A stretch of DNA of 50,372 bases from Terriglobales bacterium (GCA_016185365.1 JACPNP010000002.1:1-50372), one strand, 5' to 3'. Shown: positions 9,476-18,912, numbered from the stretch's first letter. Numbers and translations: made by a program. The notes: generated by a model not told the origin, from the sequence alone.

Positions 9476-10420
9476 ATGAACGCCCGGCGCGTCCGCGTGA
9501 TCGATTCCCATACCGGTGGCGAGCCCACGCGGGTGGTCGTCTCCGGCGGGCCGGATCTCGGTCCGGGGCCGCTTACGGAGCGGCTGCGCATCTTCCGCGA
9601 ACAGCATGATGACTTTCGCTCTGCCGTGGTCAACGAGCCCCGCGGGTCAGACGTGATCGTGGGTGCGCTGCTCTGCCAGCCGCTGGACAAGTCCTGCGCC
9701 GCCGGTGTCATCTTCTTCAACAATGTGGGTTATCTCGGCATGTGCGGACACGGCACCATCGGCCTGATGGTCACGCTGGCGCACCTGGGCCGTATCGGCG
9801 TGGGCGAGCACCGCCTCGAGACACCGGTGGGTGTGGTGACGGCGCGCTTGGAAGCAGAGAACCACGTCACCATCCGCAACGTTGCCAGTTACCGCCTGCG
9901 AAAGGATGCTGAGGTAAAGCTTCCCGATGGCTCGAAAGTGCGCGGTGACGTTGCCTGGGGCGGCAACTGGTTTTTTCTGATCCAGGACCACGGCAAGGAG
10001 TTGTCGCTCGACCGGGTGGACGAACTCACCGACTTCACCTGGACCATCCGCCAGGCGCTTCCGCAGCAGGGCATCACCGGCAAGGACGGCGCTGAGATCG
10101 ACCACATCGAGTTATTCGCGCCGTCAAAACTGGCGGGCGTGCAAAGCAAGAACTTCGTCCTCTGCCCGGGCAAGGCCTACGACCGCTCGCCCTGCGGCAC
10201 CGGGACCAGCGCGAAGCTCGCCTGCCTGTTCGCCGACGGCAAGCTGAAGCCCGGCGAGGTCTGGCGGCAGGAGAGCATTGTAGGCAGCGTCTTCGAGGGC
10301 TCGGTGGAGCTGATCGGCGACCAGATCTTCCCGCACATCCGCGGCTCCGCCTGGGTGAATGCGGAGGCCGAACTCATCCTTGACGCTCGCGACCCGTTCC
10401 GCATGGGCATCCGCCGATGA
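9476..10420 (+). CDS. 4-hydroxyproline 2-epimerase (proline racemase family)
   Basis: A 314-residue member of the proline racemase family. It has both catalytic cysteines: Cys90 in GMCGHGTIG and Cys239 in DRSPCGTGTSAK. Two cysteines mean an epimerase/racemase; trans-3-hydroxyproline dehydratases have Thr at the second site. Context makes trans-4-hydroxy-L-proline to cis-4-hydroxy-D-proline the likely reaction. It is the first gene of a seven-gene operon and its stop overlaps the next ATG by 4 bp. The gene corresponds to lhpA/hypE of pseudomonads; substrate preference is inferred from the neighbours. Confidence 0.93.
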   Translation: MNARRVRVIDSHTGGEPTRVVVSGGPDLGPGPLTERLRIFREQHDDFRSAVVNEPRGSDVIVGALLCQPLDKSCAAGVIFFNNVGYLGMCGHGTIGLMVTLAHLGRIGVGEHRLETPVGVVTARLEAENHVTIRNVASYRLRKDAEVKLPDGSKVRGDVAWGGNWFFLIQDHGKELSLDRVDELTDFTWTIRQALPQQGITGKDGAEIDHIELFAPSKLAGVQSKNFVLCPGKAYDRSPCGTGTSAKLACLFADGKLKPGEVWRQESIVGSVFEGSVELIGDQIFPHIRGSAWVNAEAELILDARDPFRMGIRR

Positions 10421-11544
10421 GTAAAAGTTTCGACGCCGTGATCGCCGGCGCTGGCATCGTAGGCACCGCTTGCGCGCTGGAACTGGCGAAGGCCGGACTG
10501 TGCGTCGCCGTGGTTGAGCCGCATGTGGTCGGCGGTGGCGCCACCGCCGCCGGCATGGGACACGTGGTGGTGATGGACGACTCCGAAGCCCAGTTCGCGC
10601 TCACGCATTATTCGCAACAACTCTGGCAACAGCTGGCTGAAGAGCTGCCCGCATTCGGCGAGTCAGAGCAGCGCGGCACCATCTGGGTGGCGGCCGATGA
10701 AGAAGAGATGCTAGAGGTCCGCCGCAAGCAGGCGTATTACAACGCGCGCGGCGTGACCGCGGAGATCCTAGACGCGCACGCATTAGCGGAGGCCGAGCCT
10801 AACCTGCGTCCGGGACTTCCGGGTGGCCTATTTGTACCCGGCGATAGCGTGGTCTATCCGCCCTGTGTCGCGGCACACCTGATGCGGCGCGCCCAGGACC
10901 ACGGCGCGGTCTTGATGCCGGGGCGCAGCGTGACCGCGATCGCCGATAACGGCGTGCGCTTGAGTGACGGCACCAATGTTCCCATGGGGCTCTTCGTGAA
11001 TGCCGCCGGAAGTTGGTCGCCGGAGCTTGATCCGGGCATCGGAGTGAAGAAGCGCAAAGGCCACCTGTTGATCACGGACCGCTACCCGGGATTCGTCCAT
11101 CACCAACTGGTGGAACTCGGCTATCTGAAAAGCGCGCACTCCATGACCAGCGAGTCAGTGGCGTTCAACGCGCAACCGCGCAGCACCGGGCAGGTGTTGA
11201 TCGGCTCATCGCGCCAGTTCGGCGCCGAAGGCGCTGAGGTCGAGGCCCACATGCTGCGCAGGATGCTGCTCCGGGCGTGCGAATACATGCCCGGCCTGGC
11301 GCGGCTTCGCACCGTGCGCACCTGGACCGGATTCCGTGCGGCCACGCCGGACAAACTGCCTCTCATCGGACCGTCGCCCGGCCGCGAGAACCGCTACCTT
11401 GCCACCGGGCACGAAGGTCTGGGCATCACGACCTCACTCGGAACGGCCAAGTTGCTTGCCGACCAGATCCTGAAGCGGACACCCTCGATCCCGTTCGCAC
11501 CCTATCTTCCCAGCCGTTCCATGGAACACGATGCCCATGCCTGA
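10417..11544 (+). CDS. cis-4-hydroxy-D-proline dehydrogenase, FAD subunit (DadA-like, LhpB-type)
   Basis: A 375-residue FAD-dependent oxidoreductase of the DAO/DadA family. The dinucleotide-binding motif GAGIVGTACALELAKAG is at the N-terminus, and the C-terminal GPSPGRENRYLATGHEGLGI block closes the FAD site. It probably oxidises cis-4-hydroxy-D-proline to pyrroline-4-hydroxy-2-carboxylate. In Pseudomonas aeruginosa the equivalent enzyme (LhpBEF) has three kinds of subunit, and genes for the two others follow directly here. It starts inside the epimerase stop (ATGA) and overlaps the next gene by 14 bp, indicating translational coupling. Confidence 0.88.
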   Translation: MSKSFDAVIAGAGIVGTACALELAKAGLCVAVVEPHVVGGGATAAGMGHVVVMDDSEAQFALTHYSQQLWQQLAEELPAFGESEQRGTIWVAADEEEMLEVRRKQAYYNARGVTAEILDAHALAEAEPNLRPGLPGGLFVPGDSVVYPPCVAAHLMRRAQDHGAVLMPGRSVTAIADNGVRLSDGTNVPMGLFVNAAGSWSPELDPGIGVKKRKGHLLITDRYPGFVHHQLVELGYLKSAHSMTSESVAFNAQPRSTGQVLIGSSRQFGAEGAEVEAHMLRRMLLRACEYMPGLARLRTVRTWTGFRAATPDKLPLIGPSPGRENRYLATGHEGLGITTSLGTAKLLADQILKRTPSIPFAPYLPSRSMEHDAHA

Positions 11545-11785
11545 GACCGTCTCCCTGCGTATCAACGGTAAGGAACTGTCCGTGGCGCCGGGCACGACCG
11601 TGGCAGCGGCCATCCTGATCGCGGGACACTCAGCATTCCGCCGATCCGTAGCCGGCACGCCGCGCGGTCCGCTGTGCGGCATGGGCATCTGCTTCGAATG
11701 TCGCGTGACCGTCAACGGCGAGCCCCATGCGCGCAGTTGCCAGATCGAGTGCATGCCGGGCATGGAGGTGCGCACCGGTGACTGA
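11531..11785 (+). CDS. (2Fe-2S)-binding subunit of hydroxyproline dehydrogenase (LhpF-type)
   Basis: An 84-residue ferredoxin-like protein. Four cysteines form C49-x4-C54-x2-C57-x12-C70 in PLCGMGICFECRV...RSC, the plant-type [2Fe-2S] pattern shared with the small subunit of hydrogen-cyanide-synthase/sarcosine-oxidase-like complexes. It should carry electrons between the two flavoprotein subunits encoded on either side. It overlaps both neighbours. The ATG at 11537 is an alternative start. Confidence 0.9.
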   Translation: MPMPETVSLRINGKELSVAPGTTVAAAILIAGHSAFRRSVAGTPRGPLCGMGICFECRVTVNGEPHARSCQIECMPGMEVRTGD

Positions 11786-13082
11786 AGCGCACGTCTCCTG
11801 CGATGTCCTGGTGGTGGGCGGCGGTCCGGCGGGACTCACTGCCGCTCAGGTTGCCTGCGAATCCGGAGCGAAGACCATTTTGCTGGATGACAACCCGGCT
11901 TTTGGCGGACAGATCTGGCGCGGCGCCAAGCATTTTCGCTTTGACAACAAAGTTCTTGACCTGATCTCAGACCAAACCGCCGCCCAACTCGGAACGACGG
12001 ACGAACCGGCTCGACTGCGGAAAATGCCGGGTTGGCGCGTCGTCGCCGCTCCAAGGCCGGGTGTCGCAACCGCGGAATCCTTGAGCGAGACCAATTCGAT
12101 CCATTTTCAAAAACTCATACTGGCCACCGGCGCACGCGAGCGGTTCTTGCCATTCCCCGGGTGGACCCTTCCCAACGTGATGGGCGCGGGCGGCTTGCAG
12201 GCGATGGTCAAATCCGGGCTGCCGATCGCCGGCAAGCGTGTGGTGATTGCCGGGACCGGTCCGCTCCTGCTGGCCGTGGCTGAATATTTGAAGCAGTGCC
12301 GCGCGGATGTACGCCTCATCGCCGAACAGGCAAGCGGCAGCTCGTTATTCCGCTTTGGACTCTCGCTGACCTCCCACCCGGCTAAATTGTTTCAAGCGGC
12401 GATGCTCAAAGCCCGATTGCTGACGGTTCCATACCTGACTGATTGCTGGGTCACCCGCGCCGAGGGCAAGGACACTCTCGAACGGGTCTGTCTGCGGCAG
12501 GAAAGCAAAAGTTGGCAGTTAGAGTGCGACTATCTGGCCACCGGGTTTCACCTGATACCGAATACCGAGCTCGCGGAACTGATGGGATGCGCGATTGAGA
12601 ATGGCTGCGTCAAAGTGGATGAGGACCAGCAGACCTCCGTGCCGAATGTCTATTGCGCGGGCGAGCCGACCGGGATCGGGGGCGTGGAGAAATCCGTGGT
12701 CGAAGGCCGCATCGCGGGGCTGGCCGCCGCCGGTCTTGCGCAGGAGGCCCGTAAGTATCATGCCGTGTGGCGGCACTGCGCGCGATTCGCCGGGCGGCTG
12801 AACGAGACCTTCAGGCTGCGAGAAGAGCTAAAGGCGCTGTCAACGGACGAGACCTTCGTCTGCCGTTGCGAGGATGTCACCTTGGCCCAACTGCGCGAAT
12901 GCAGCACCTGGCGCGCAGCCAAATTGCATCGTCGCTGCGGGATGGGGCCTTGTCAGGGACGCATTTGCGGTCCGGCTGTAGAATTCCTCTTCGGCTGGAA
13001 ACCGGAGTCGGTGCGCCCTCCGGTGTTTCCTGCGCGGGTCGAAAGCCTCACGCAAGCCGATGTCGAAGAAAAAAGTTCCTAG
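11778..13082 (+). CDS. NAD(P)/FAD-type oxidoreductase subunit with C-terminal Fe-S domain (LhpE-type)
   Basis: A 434-residue protein. The GTG start at 11778 is chosen because GGAGGTG lies at 11764-11770 and the homology begins at CDVLVVGGGPAGLTAAQ. There are two Rossmann halves: FAD binding at the N-terminus and GKRVVIAGTGPLLLAVAEYL in the middle. A C-terminal BFD-like region with CRCED and CGMGPCQGRICG probably holds a second [2Fe-2S] cluster. This architecture is that of HcnB/SoxA-like and LhpE subunits. It overlaps the ferredoxin-like gene by 8 bp. The product probably forms the electron-exit side of the D-hydroxyproline dehydrogenase. Confidence 0.88.
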   Translation: MTEAHVSCDVLVVGGGPAGLTAAQVACESGAKTILLDDNPAFGGQIWRGAKHFRFDNKVLDLISDQTAAQLGTTDEPARLRKMPGWRVVAAPRPGVATAESLSETNSIHFQKLILATGARERFLPFPGWTLPNVMGAGGLQAMVKSGLPIAGKRVVIAGTGPLLLAVAEYLKQCRADVRLIAEQASGSSLFRFGLSLTSHPAKLFQAAMLKARLLTVPYLTDCWVTRAEGKDTLERVCLRQESKSWQLECDYLATGFHLIPNTELAELMGCAIENGCVKVDEDQQTSVPNVYCAGEPTGIGGVEKSVVEGRIAGLAAAGLAQEARKYHAVWRHCARFAGRLNETFRLREELKALSTDETFVCRCEDVTLAQLRECSTWRAAKLHRRCGMGPCQGRICGPAVEFLFGWKPESVRPPVFPARVESLTQADVEEKSS

Positions 13083-13095
13083 GAGCAGAGCAAAC

Positions 13096-13995
13096 ATGGA
13101 TTGGAAAGGCGTCATGCCGGCCATCACCACTCCCTTCCGGGAGGACTTGAGCGTGGACCACGAGTTCCTCGCCCGGCACGCGAAGTGGCTGGTGGACCAA
13201 GGTTGCACGGCGATTATCGCCCTCGGGTCGCTCGGGGAGGGCGCCACCCTCGGATCCGCTGAGAAGGTCGAAGTTTTGAAGACCTGCATCGCAGCTGTGG
13301 GAACTAGAATCCCGGTCGCGGCGGCAATCTCTGCCTTAAGCACGGCACAGGCGGTTTCACTCGCCAAGCAGTCGGCCGATGCAGGATGCAAAGGTCTGAT
13401 GGTGCTGCCACCCTATGTCTACCGCTCCGATTGGCGGGAGATGAAAGCGCACGTCGCGGCCGTCATCCAGGCCACGCCGCTCTCCTGCATGATCTATAAC
13501 AACCCGGTCGCCTATGGCACCGATTTCCTGCCGGAGCAGATCGCGGAGTTGGCCGCCGAGCATGAAAACCTTCATGCGGTGAAGGAATCGAGCACGGACG
13601 TGCGCCGCATCACCGCCATCCGCGCGCTCATCGACGACCGCCTGCAGATCAGCGTTGGTGTCGACGATGTCATCGTGGAAGGCATCGAGGCCGGCGCCAT
13701 CGGCTGGGTGGCCGGTCTTGTGAATGCATTCCCCAAGGAGTCCGTCGCGCTGTTCGATTACGCGCGCAAGGGCCAGACCAATAAGGCATTCGAGCTGTAC
13801 GCCTGGTTCCTGCCGCTTCTGCGCATGGACACCGTGCCCAAGTTCGTCCAACTGATCAAGCTGGTGCAGCAGGAAGTCGGCATGGGCAGTGCGCGAGTGC
13901 GTCCGCCGCGATTGGAAGTCGCCGGCGGGGAGTTGGCGGAAGCGCAACGCGTCATCCGTGAAGCGTTGGCACAGCGTCCTAAGTTAACGGTATGA
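13096..13995 (+). CDS. DapA-family enzyme, probable pyrroline-4-hydroxy-2-carboxylate deaminase
   Basis: A 299-residue aldolase-fold protein of the dihydrodipicolinate synthase/N-acetylneuraminate lyase family. The ATG at 13096 follows AGGAG at 13081-13085. Landmarks are the GSLGEG loop (residues 44-49), Tyr134 in IYNNPVAYG and the Schiff-base Lys163 in AVKESS. In hydroxyproline operons this family member (LhpC/HypD) converts pyrroline-4-hydroxy-2-carboxylate to 2-oxoglutarate semialdehyde and ammonia. That role is taken from context. It shares an ATGA junction with the dehydrogenase gene downstream. Confidence 0.88.
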   Translation: MDWKGVMPAITTPFREDLSVDHEFLARHAKWLVDQGCTAIIALGSLGEGATLGSAEKVEVLKTCIAAVGTRIPVAAAISALSTAQAVSLAKQSADAGCKGLMVLPPYVYRSDWREMKAHVAAVIQATPLSCMIYNNPVAYGTDFLPEQIAELAAEHENLHAVKESSTDVRRITAIRALIDDRLQISVGVDDVIVEGIEAGAIGWVAGLVNAFPKESVALFDYARKGQTNKAFELYAWFLPLLRMDTVPKFVQLIKLVQQEVGMGSARVRPPRLEVAGGELAEAQRVIREALAQRPKLTV

Positions 13996-15584
13996 ACGAG
14001 ATCAAAGGCACATCGCTCATCGGGTATCAACGCGGCGCCTTGGGCGGCACCGCGTTCCGCGCTTTCGATCCCTCACGCGGCGAGTCCATTGCGCCCGACT
14101 TCCATTCGGCTAGTCTCGCCGAGCTGGACCGCGCGGCCCGGATAGCGGAATCGGCTTTTCACACGACCAGCCGGTTCTCAGGGAAAACCAAAGCGGTGTT
14201 CCTGCGCAAGATCGCGGCGAATCTCGAGTGGCTCGCGGATGGGTTCGTTTCGCGTATAGCCCAAGAGGCGGCGCTGCCGGAGGCTCGTATTCGCGCCGAG
14301 TTGGGACGCACCTGCTTCCAGCATCGAATGTTCGCTGACTTGGTGGAAGAGGGTTCCTGGGTGGCGGCGCGCCTGGACCGTGGTGATCCGCAACGCCAGC
14401 CGCAGCCCAAGCCTGCGCTGCGCTCCATGTTGCGCCCGCTGGGCCCGGTCGCCGTATTCTGCGCCGGCAATTTTCCGTTGGCCTATTCCGTCGCCGGAGG
14501 AGACACGGCGTCCGCCTTTGCCGCCGGGTGTCCGGTGATCGTTAATGCGCATTATGCGCACCCGGGCGCGGCTGAGCTTGCCGGCAACGCCATCATCGAA
14601 GCCGCCCGCAGCTGTGGAATGCCGGAAGGGACTTTCTCCCTCCTGTTCAGTGCGGGACAGGAGATCGGTCAGGCCTTAGTGCAGCATCCGAGTATCAAGG
14701 CTGTTGGATTCACCGGCTCACGCCGAGGAGGCACGGCATTGATGCGGCTGGCCGGCGCACGGCCCGAGCCTATCCCGTTCTACGCCGAGATGAGCAGCGT
14801 GAATCCCATCTTTTTCCTTCCGGGTGCGCTGCGCGAGCGCGGTGATGCGATTGCCGCCGGGCTGCACAGCTCCGTGACCCAGGGTGTGGGCCAGTTCTGC
14901 ACGAATCCGGGATTGTTATTCGCCGCGCGCAACCCTGAGACCAATGCGCTAGCGGAAAAGTTGAAGGGATTGATGTCCCAGACCCCGGCTGCCGTGATGC
15001 TCACTCCAGGCATCCATCAGGCGTATCAGTCCGCCACCGGCGCCCGGGTCAATTCGGAAGGCGTTCGTACGCTGGCGCAGGTCACGCCGACCGGCAGCGG
15101 ATGCCAGGCCGGCGCGGCGTTGTTTGCCACCGATGCGGAGACATTCCTCAAGCGCCGCGAGCTCGCCGAAGAAGTCTTCGGCCCTGAGACGCTGCTCATC
15201 ACGCACAACGACCGCACACAGCTGCTCGCGCTGGCTGAATCGCTGGAAGGCCAGCTGACGGCCACGGTCCACGCCACGGAATCAGACCTCGCCGAGCACG
15301 CAGACTTGCTTGCCATCCTCGAGCGCAAGGCCGGGCGCATTGTATTCAACGGATATCCCACGGGTGTCGAAGTCGGCCACGCCATCGTGCACGGCGGGCC
15401 GTTCCCGGCGACCTCGGACGGCAGGACTACTTCCGTCGGCACCCGCGCCGTCGAGCGCTTCACCCGGCTTGTCTGCTGGCAGAATGCTCCGGAAGCACAG
15501 CTCCCGGAAGAGTTGCAGGCCGCCAACCCGCTGGGCATCTGGCGCCAGCTCGACGGCCGCCTGACCCGCGATCCACTGTCGTAA
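13992..15584 (+). CDS. Aldehyde dehydrogenase, probable 2-oxoglutarate semialdehyde dehydrogenase
   Basis: A 530-residue aldehyde dehydrogenase of the NADP-type, long KGSADH subgroup. The oxyanion Asn160 is in FCAGNFPLAYS, the general base Glu266 in YAEMSSVNP, the catalytic Cys303 in GVGQFCTNPG, and the cofactor loop is GFTGSRRGG. It would oxidise 2-oxoglutarate semialdehyde to 2-oxoglutarate, the last step of hydroxyproline breakdown. The same enzyme type also serves arabinose and glucarate pathways, but the neighbours point to hydroxyproline. The start overlaps the upstream stop by 4 bp. Confidence 0.92.
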   Translation: MNEIKGTSLIGYQRGALGGTAFRAFDPSRGESIAPDFHSASLAELDRAARIAESAFHTTSRFSGKTKAVFLRKIAANLEWLADGFVSRIAQEAALPEARIRAELGRTCFQHRMFADLVEEGSWVAARLDRGDPQRQPQPKPALRSMLRPLGPVAVFCAGNFPLAYSVAGGDTASAFAAGCPVIVNAHYAHPGAAELAGNAIIEAARSCGMPEGTFSLLFSAGQEIGQALVQHPSIKAVGFTGSRRGGTALMRLAGARPEPIPFYAEMSSVNPIFFLPGALRERGDAIAAGLHSSVTQGVGQFCTNPGLLFAARNPETNALAEKLKGLMSQTPAAVMLTPGIHQAYQSATGARVNSEGVRTLAQVTPTGSGCQAGAALFATDAETFLKRRELAEEVFGPETLLITHNDRTQLLALAESLEGQLTATVHATESDLAEHADLLAILERKAGRIVFNGYPTGVEVGHAIVHGGPFPATSDGRTTSVGTRAVERFTRLVCWQNAPEAQLPEELQAANPLGIWRQLDGRLTRDPLS

Positions 15585-15599
15585 GGAAGAGACCCAAGG

Positions 15600-17378
15600 A
15601 TGCATATCACCACACTCGACTGGGTGATCGTGGTTGCGTCGATCATCCTCTCCTTTCTCCCGGCGCTGTGGATGGCCCGGCGCGCGGGCAAAAGCACGGC
15701 GGAGTTTTTCACCTCCGGCCGCGCGGCGCCGTGGTGGCTGATCGGCGTCTCTATGGTGGCCACCACCTTCAGCACGGACACGCCCAACCTCGTCACCAAT
15801 CTCATCCGTGAAAAAGGTGTGGCCAACAACTGGCTGTGGTGGGCTTTCCTGCTCACCGGCATGACCACGGTGTTCTTTTACGCGCGGTTGTGGCGCCGCT
15901 CCGGCGTGCTGACGGATCTGGAATTTTACGAGCTCCGCTATTCAGGACGCGCGGCCACCTTCGTGCGCGGATTCCGCGCCGTCTATCTCGGCTTGTTCTT
16001 CAACTGTGTGATCATGGCCTCGGTGAACCTGGCCGCGGCCAAGATCGCCAACGTGATGCTGGGTTGGCCCATGTGGCAGACGCTGGTGATCTGCGCCGGG
16101 ATCAACGTGGCCTTCGCCGCCACCTCCGGACTGTGGGGCGTGCTGGTCACGGACTTTATCCAGTTCGGCATCGCCATGACCGGCTCGTTCGCCGCGGCTT
16201 ACTTCGCGCTCAAGCAGCCGCAGGTCGGAGGTCTGCAGGCGCTGATCGCGCACACCGATCCGAAGATCCTGAACCTGCTGCCCGATTTCAGCGATTGGAG
16301 CATGACGCTGGCGGTGCTGATCATCCCGCTGACCGTGCAATGGTGGTCGGTATGGTATCCGGGGGCGGAGCCGGGTGGCGGCAGCTATATCGCGCAGCGG
16401 ATGCTGGCCGCGCGCACCGAGAATGACGCGCTCGCCGGCACGCTCCTGTTCAATCTGGCCCACTACGCCTTGCGCTCCTGGCCGTGGATCATCGTGGCCC
16501 TCAGCTCGATCCTGGTCTACCCCACGCTGGGCGACATTGCTCGCACGTTTCCCTATGTCGACCCAAAGCTCATCGGGCATGACATGGCCTATCCCGCCAT
16601 GCTGCGCTTCCTGCCCGTCGGTTTTATGGGGTTGATGCTGGCGGGGATGCTCTCCGCGTATGTATCCACCATCTCGACCCACTTGAACTGGGGCACTTCC
16701 TATCTTGTCCATGACCTGTACCGCCGATTCATCCGCCCGGATGCGACCGAAAAACATTACATTGTCGTTGGGCGATTGACCACGGCCGGCCTGATGGTCG
16801 TCGCCGCCCTCATCACCCTGGCGCTGGACACCGCCAGCCAGACCTTTCAGCTGATGATGAGCGTGGGCGCTGGTACCGGGTTGATTTACCTGCTGCGCTG
16901 GTTTTGGTGGCGCGTGAACGCCTGGTGCGAGATCACCGCCATGGTGAGTTCGTTCCTCATCGCTCTGGGATTTTTTGTCGCGCAAAAAATGGGAATGGGT
17001 GTGCCGGTGCACTTGGCCCTGGTCATTACTGTGGCCACGACCACCGTGGTCTGGATCGTCACCGCTTACACCACGGCGCCCACGGACCGCGCCACGCTGG
17101 TGCGTTTTTACCGCTTGGTCCGGCCCATGGGCCCGGGTTGGGACCGGGTCAGGGAAGAGGCCGGCGTGGGCGGCTCGCCGGACAGCTTCGCCCAATCACT
17201 GCTTGGCTGGGTCTGCGGCTGCTGCGTGGTCTATGCCGCGCTGTTCGGCGTGGGCAGCCTGCTCTACGGACGCACGCTCCAGGCCACGACCTGGGCTGTG
17301 GTGCTTGTGGTGAGCGGGGCCGGCCTGATCCATGTATTGCGCGGCATGAGTGCCACGGCCGCTCCCGGGCAGGATTGA
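15600..17378 (+). CDS. Sodium:solute symporter (SSS family), probable hydroxyproline/proline uptake
   Basis: A 592-residue integral membrane protein with about 13-14 hydrophobic segments. It carries family features: an N-terminal segment followed by KSTAEFFTSGR, and an aromatic-rich substrate region. The SSS family includes PutP, and position at the end of the hydroxyproline operon, 15 bp after the dehydrogenase, suggests uptake of hydroxyproline or a related imino acid with Na+. The specificity is inferred. It is longer than PutP (~500) because of an extended C-terminal part with further membrane segments. Confidence 0.88.
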   Translation: MHITTLDWVIVVASIILSFLPALWMARRAGKSTAEFFTSGRAAPWWLIGVSMVATTFSTDTPNLVTNLIREKGVANNWLWWAFLLTGMTTVFFYARLWRRSGVLTDLEFYELRYSGRAATFVRGFRAVYLGLFFNCVIMASVNLAAAKIANVMLGWPMWQTLVICAGINVAFAATSGLWGVLVTDFIQFGIAMTGSFAAAYFALKQPQVGGLQALIAHTDPKILNLLPDFSDWSMTLAVLIIPLTVQWWSVWYPGAEPGGGSYIAQRMLAARTENDALAGTLLFNLAHYALRSWPWIIVALSSILVYPTLGDIARTFPYVDPKLIGHDMAYPAMLRFLPVGFMGLMLAGMLSAYVSTISTHLNWGTSYLVHDLYRRFIRPDATEKHYIVVGRLTTAGLMVVAALITLALDTASQTFQLMMSVGAGTGLIYLLRWFWWRVNAWCEITAMVSSFLIALGFFVAQKMGMGVPVHLALVITVATTTVVWIVTAYTTAPTDRATLVRFYRLVRPMGPGWDRVREEAGVGGSPDSFAQSLLGWVCGCCVVYAALFGVGSLLYGRTLQATTWAVVLVVSGAGLIHVLRGMSATAAPGQD

Positions 17379-17413
17379 CGCCCTTCTCGCCTGCGCCGAC
17401 AATCCTTGCAGAC

Positions 17414-17656
17414 ATGGCCGACAAGAACCTCAAACCGGCGGGATCGGAGCCAGGCGGCCTGGTGCAATCGCTGAAGTATATGCACCTGGCGTTCGTTCTG
17501 CCGACATCGGCGGTTGCAGGCTGGTTCCTCGGTGGGCTCATCGACGGGTGGCTCAAGACCACATGGATCGCCAAGGCCGGCGTCATCCTCGGCGTGGTGG
17601 CGGGCGTGGTGGAGGTGTCGCGCATGATCCTGCGCATCCGCCGGGAGATGCAATGA
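17414..17656 (+). CDS. AtpI/AtpZ-like F0F1-ATPase assembly subunit
   Basis: An 80-residue protein with two hydrophobic helices (around residues 24-42 and 51-70) joined by a short loop. It matches the small ATPase gene-1 family (PF09527-type) found in front of F0 genes. Its stop overlaps the start of the next AtpI-like gene by 4 bp. It probably helps assemble the c-ring or load Mg2+. It begins 35 bp after the symporter gene, so read-through from the hydroxyproline operon is possible. Confidence 0.75.
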   Translation: MADKNLKPAGSEPGGLVQSLKYMHLAFVLPTSAVAGWFLGGLIDGWLKTTWIAKAGVILGVVAGVVEVSRMILRIRREMQ

Positions 17657-18066
17657 GCGTCACCCTCGAGGAGATCCAGACCGGCGCGCCCCGCCGCATC
17701 CTGATTTCCGTGGCGACGTTCGGCGCCATAGGCACGGTCGCCGCGGACATCCTCTCCGGCAATGCCATGGCGGGCGGGGTGGCGATGGGCGCAGTCGCGA
17801 CCTGGCTCAGCTTCTTCTGGCTGCGCTTCACCATGAAACGGCTCACGGAGATCGCCGCCGGGGACCCGGAAACGAGGTTCTCCGTCCTTGGCCTGGTGCT
17901 GCGCTTCCTGCTGCGCTACGCCGTGGTCGGTCTTTCGGCCTATGTTATGATGAAAAGTTCGCATGTGAGCGCAGTCGGCATCGTCATCGGCCTGCTTCTG
18001 ATCGTCCCGGCACTATTCCTGGAATCCGTGTATTTGTTGGTCCAGAGCCGGCGTTTCGGGGCCTGA
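17653..18066 (+). CDS. atpI: ATP synthase subunit I (AtpI-like)
   Basis: A 137-residue protein with four predicted membrane helices (about residues 17-35, 38-56, 79-97 and 103-125). Length, topology and position directly before atpB fit AtpI of the ATP-synt_I family, a chaperone-like protein for c-ring assembly. It shares an ATGA junction with the upstream 80-residue gene. The sequence of this family is poorly conserved, so context carries most of the weight. Confidence 0.75.
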   Translation: MSVTLEEIQTGAPRRILISVATFGAIGTVAADILSGNAMAGGVAMGAVATWLSFFWLRFTMKRLTEIAAGDPETRFSVLGLVLRFLLRYAVVGLSAYVMMKSSHVSAVGIVIGLLLIVPALFLESVYLLVQSRRFGA

Positions 18067-18100
18067 CTTCCGCTCCTAAGACCATTCCCAAGGTTGAGGC

Positions 18101-18832
18101 ATGCACGAGCAACTCTGGTTCACCGCGCTACTTAATAAGTTCTTCGGCGGCGTAGCCAACACCCTGCTGGGCGCGCTGGGCATTCATGCCCACGACCCGG
18201 CCCATCCCATCACCAACGTAGTCGCCATGCAGATACTGGTGGCGCTCATCATGCTGACATTCTTCTTGCTGGTGCGCTCCCGCCTTTCCGTGGAGCAGCC
18301 CGGCAAGGCCCAGTACTTGATGGAGACCATCTACGAGTTCTTCGACAGGCAGGCGCATGAGGTCATCGGCCACCACTACGAGCGCTATGTTCCGTATGTG
18401 GTCACGCTGGGCCTGTTCATCCTGATCGGCAATTTATTGGGATTGGTCCCTTCCTTCATGTCGCCGACCATGACGCCCTATGTGCCTCTCGGATGCGCCC
18501 TGGCGACCTTCATCTATTACAACGGTCACGGATTCCGCCATCATGGCCCGGGCTATGTGAAGCATTTTGCCGGTCCCGTCTGGTGGATGGCCTGGCTGCT
18601 CTTTCCCATCGAGATCATCAGCCACAGCGCGCGCATCATGTCCCTGACCATCCGTCTTTACGCCAACATGTTCGCGGGCGAGATGGTGACGTTGGCGTTC
18701 TTTTCCCTGGTCCCGGTCTTCATTCCCTTGATCTTTTTGGGGCTGCACCTGCTGGTGGCATTCGTGCAGACATTGATCTTCGTGCTCCTGACCATGGCGT
18801 ATCTGCAAGGCGCGGTCGCGGAAGAGCACTAA
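18101..18832 (+). CDS. atpB: ATP synthase F0 subunit a
   Basis: A 243-residue membrane protein. The key helix LTIRLYANMFAGEM contains the essential Arg185 that faces the c-ring, and NLLGLVPSFMSPT is the conserved third-helix block. Subunit a provides the two ion half-channels of F0 in the inner membrane. It lies between atpI and atpE in the usual order. The N-terminus is short and polar, as in non-enteric bacteria. Confidence 0.95.
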   Translation: MHEQLWFTALLNKFFGGVANTLLGALGIHAHDPAHPITNVVAMQILVALIMLTFFLLVRSRLSVEQPGKAQYLMETIYEFFDRQAHEVIGHHYERYVPYVVTLGLFILIGNLLGLVPSFMSPTMTPYVPLGCALATFIYYNGHGFRHHGPGYVKHFAGPVWWMAWLLFPIEIISHSARIMSLTIRLYANMFAGEMVTLAFFSLVPVFIPLIFLGLHLLVAFVQTLIFVLLTMAYLQGAVAEEH

Positions 18833-18912
18833 AAAGATTCGCTGCCAGCGTGAGGGCGTCAGCTCGGTGAACGCCAACCACCCACTGGCAACGATTTACT
18901 AAGGAGAAACAC

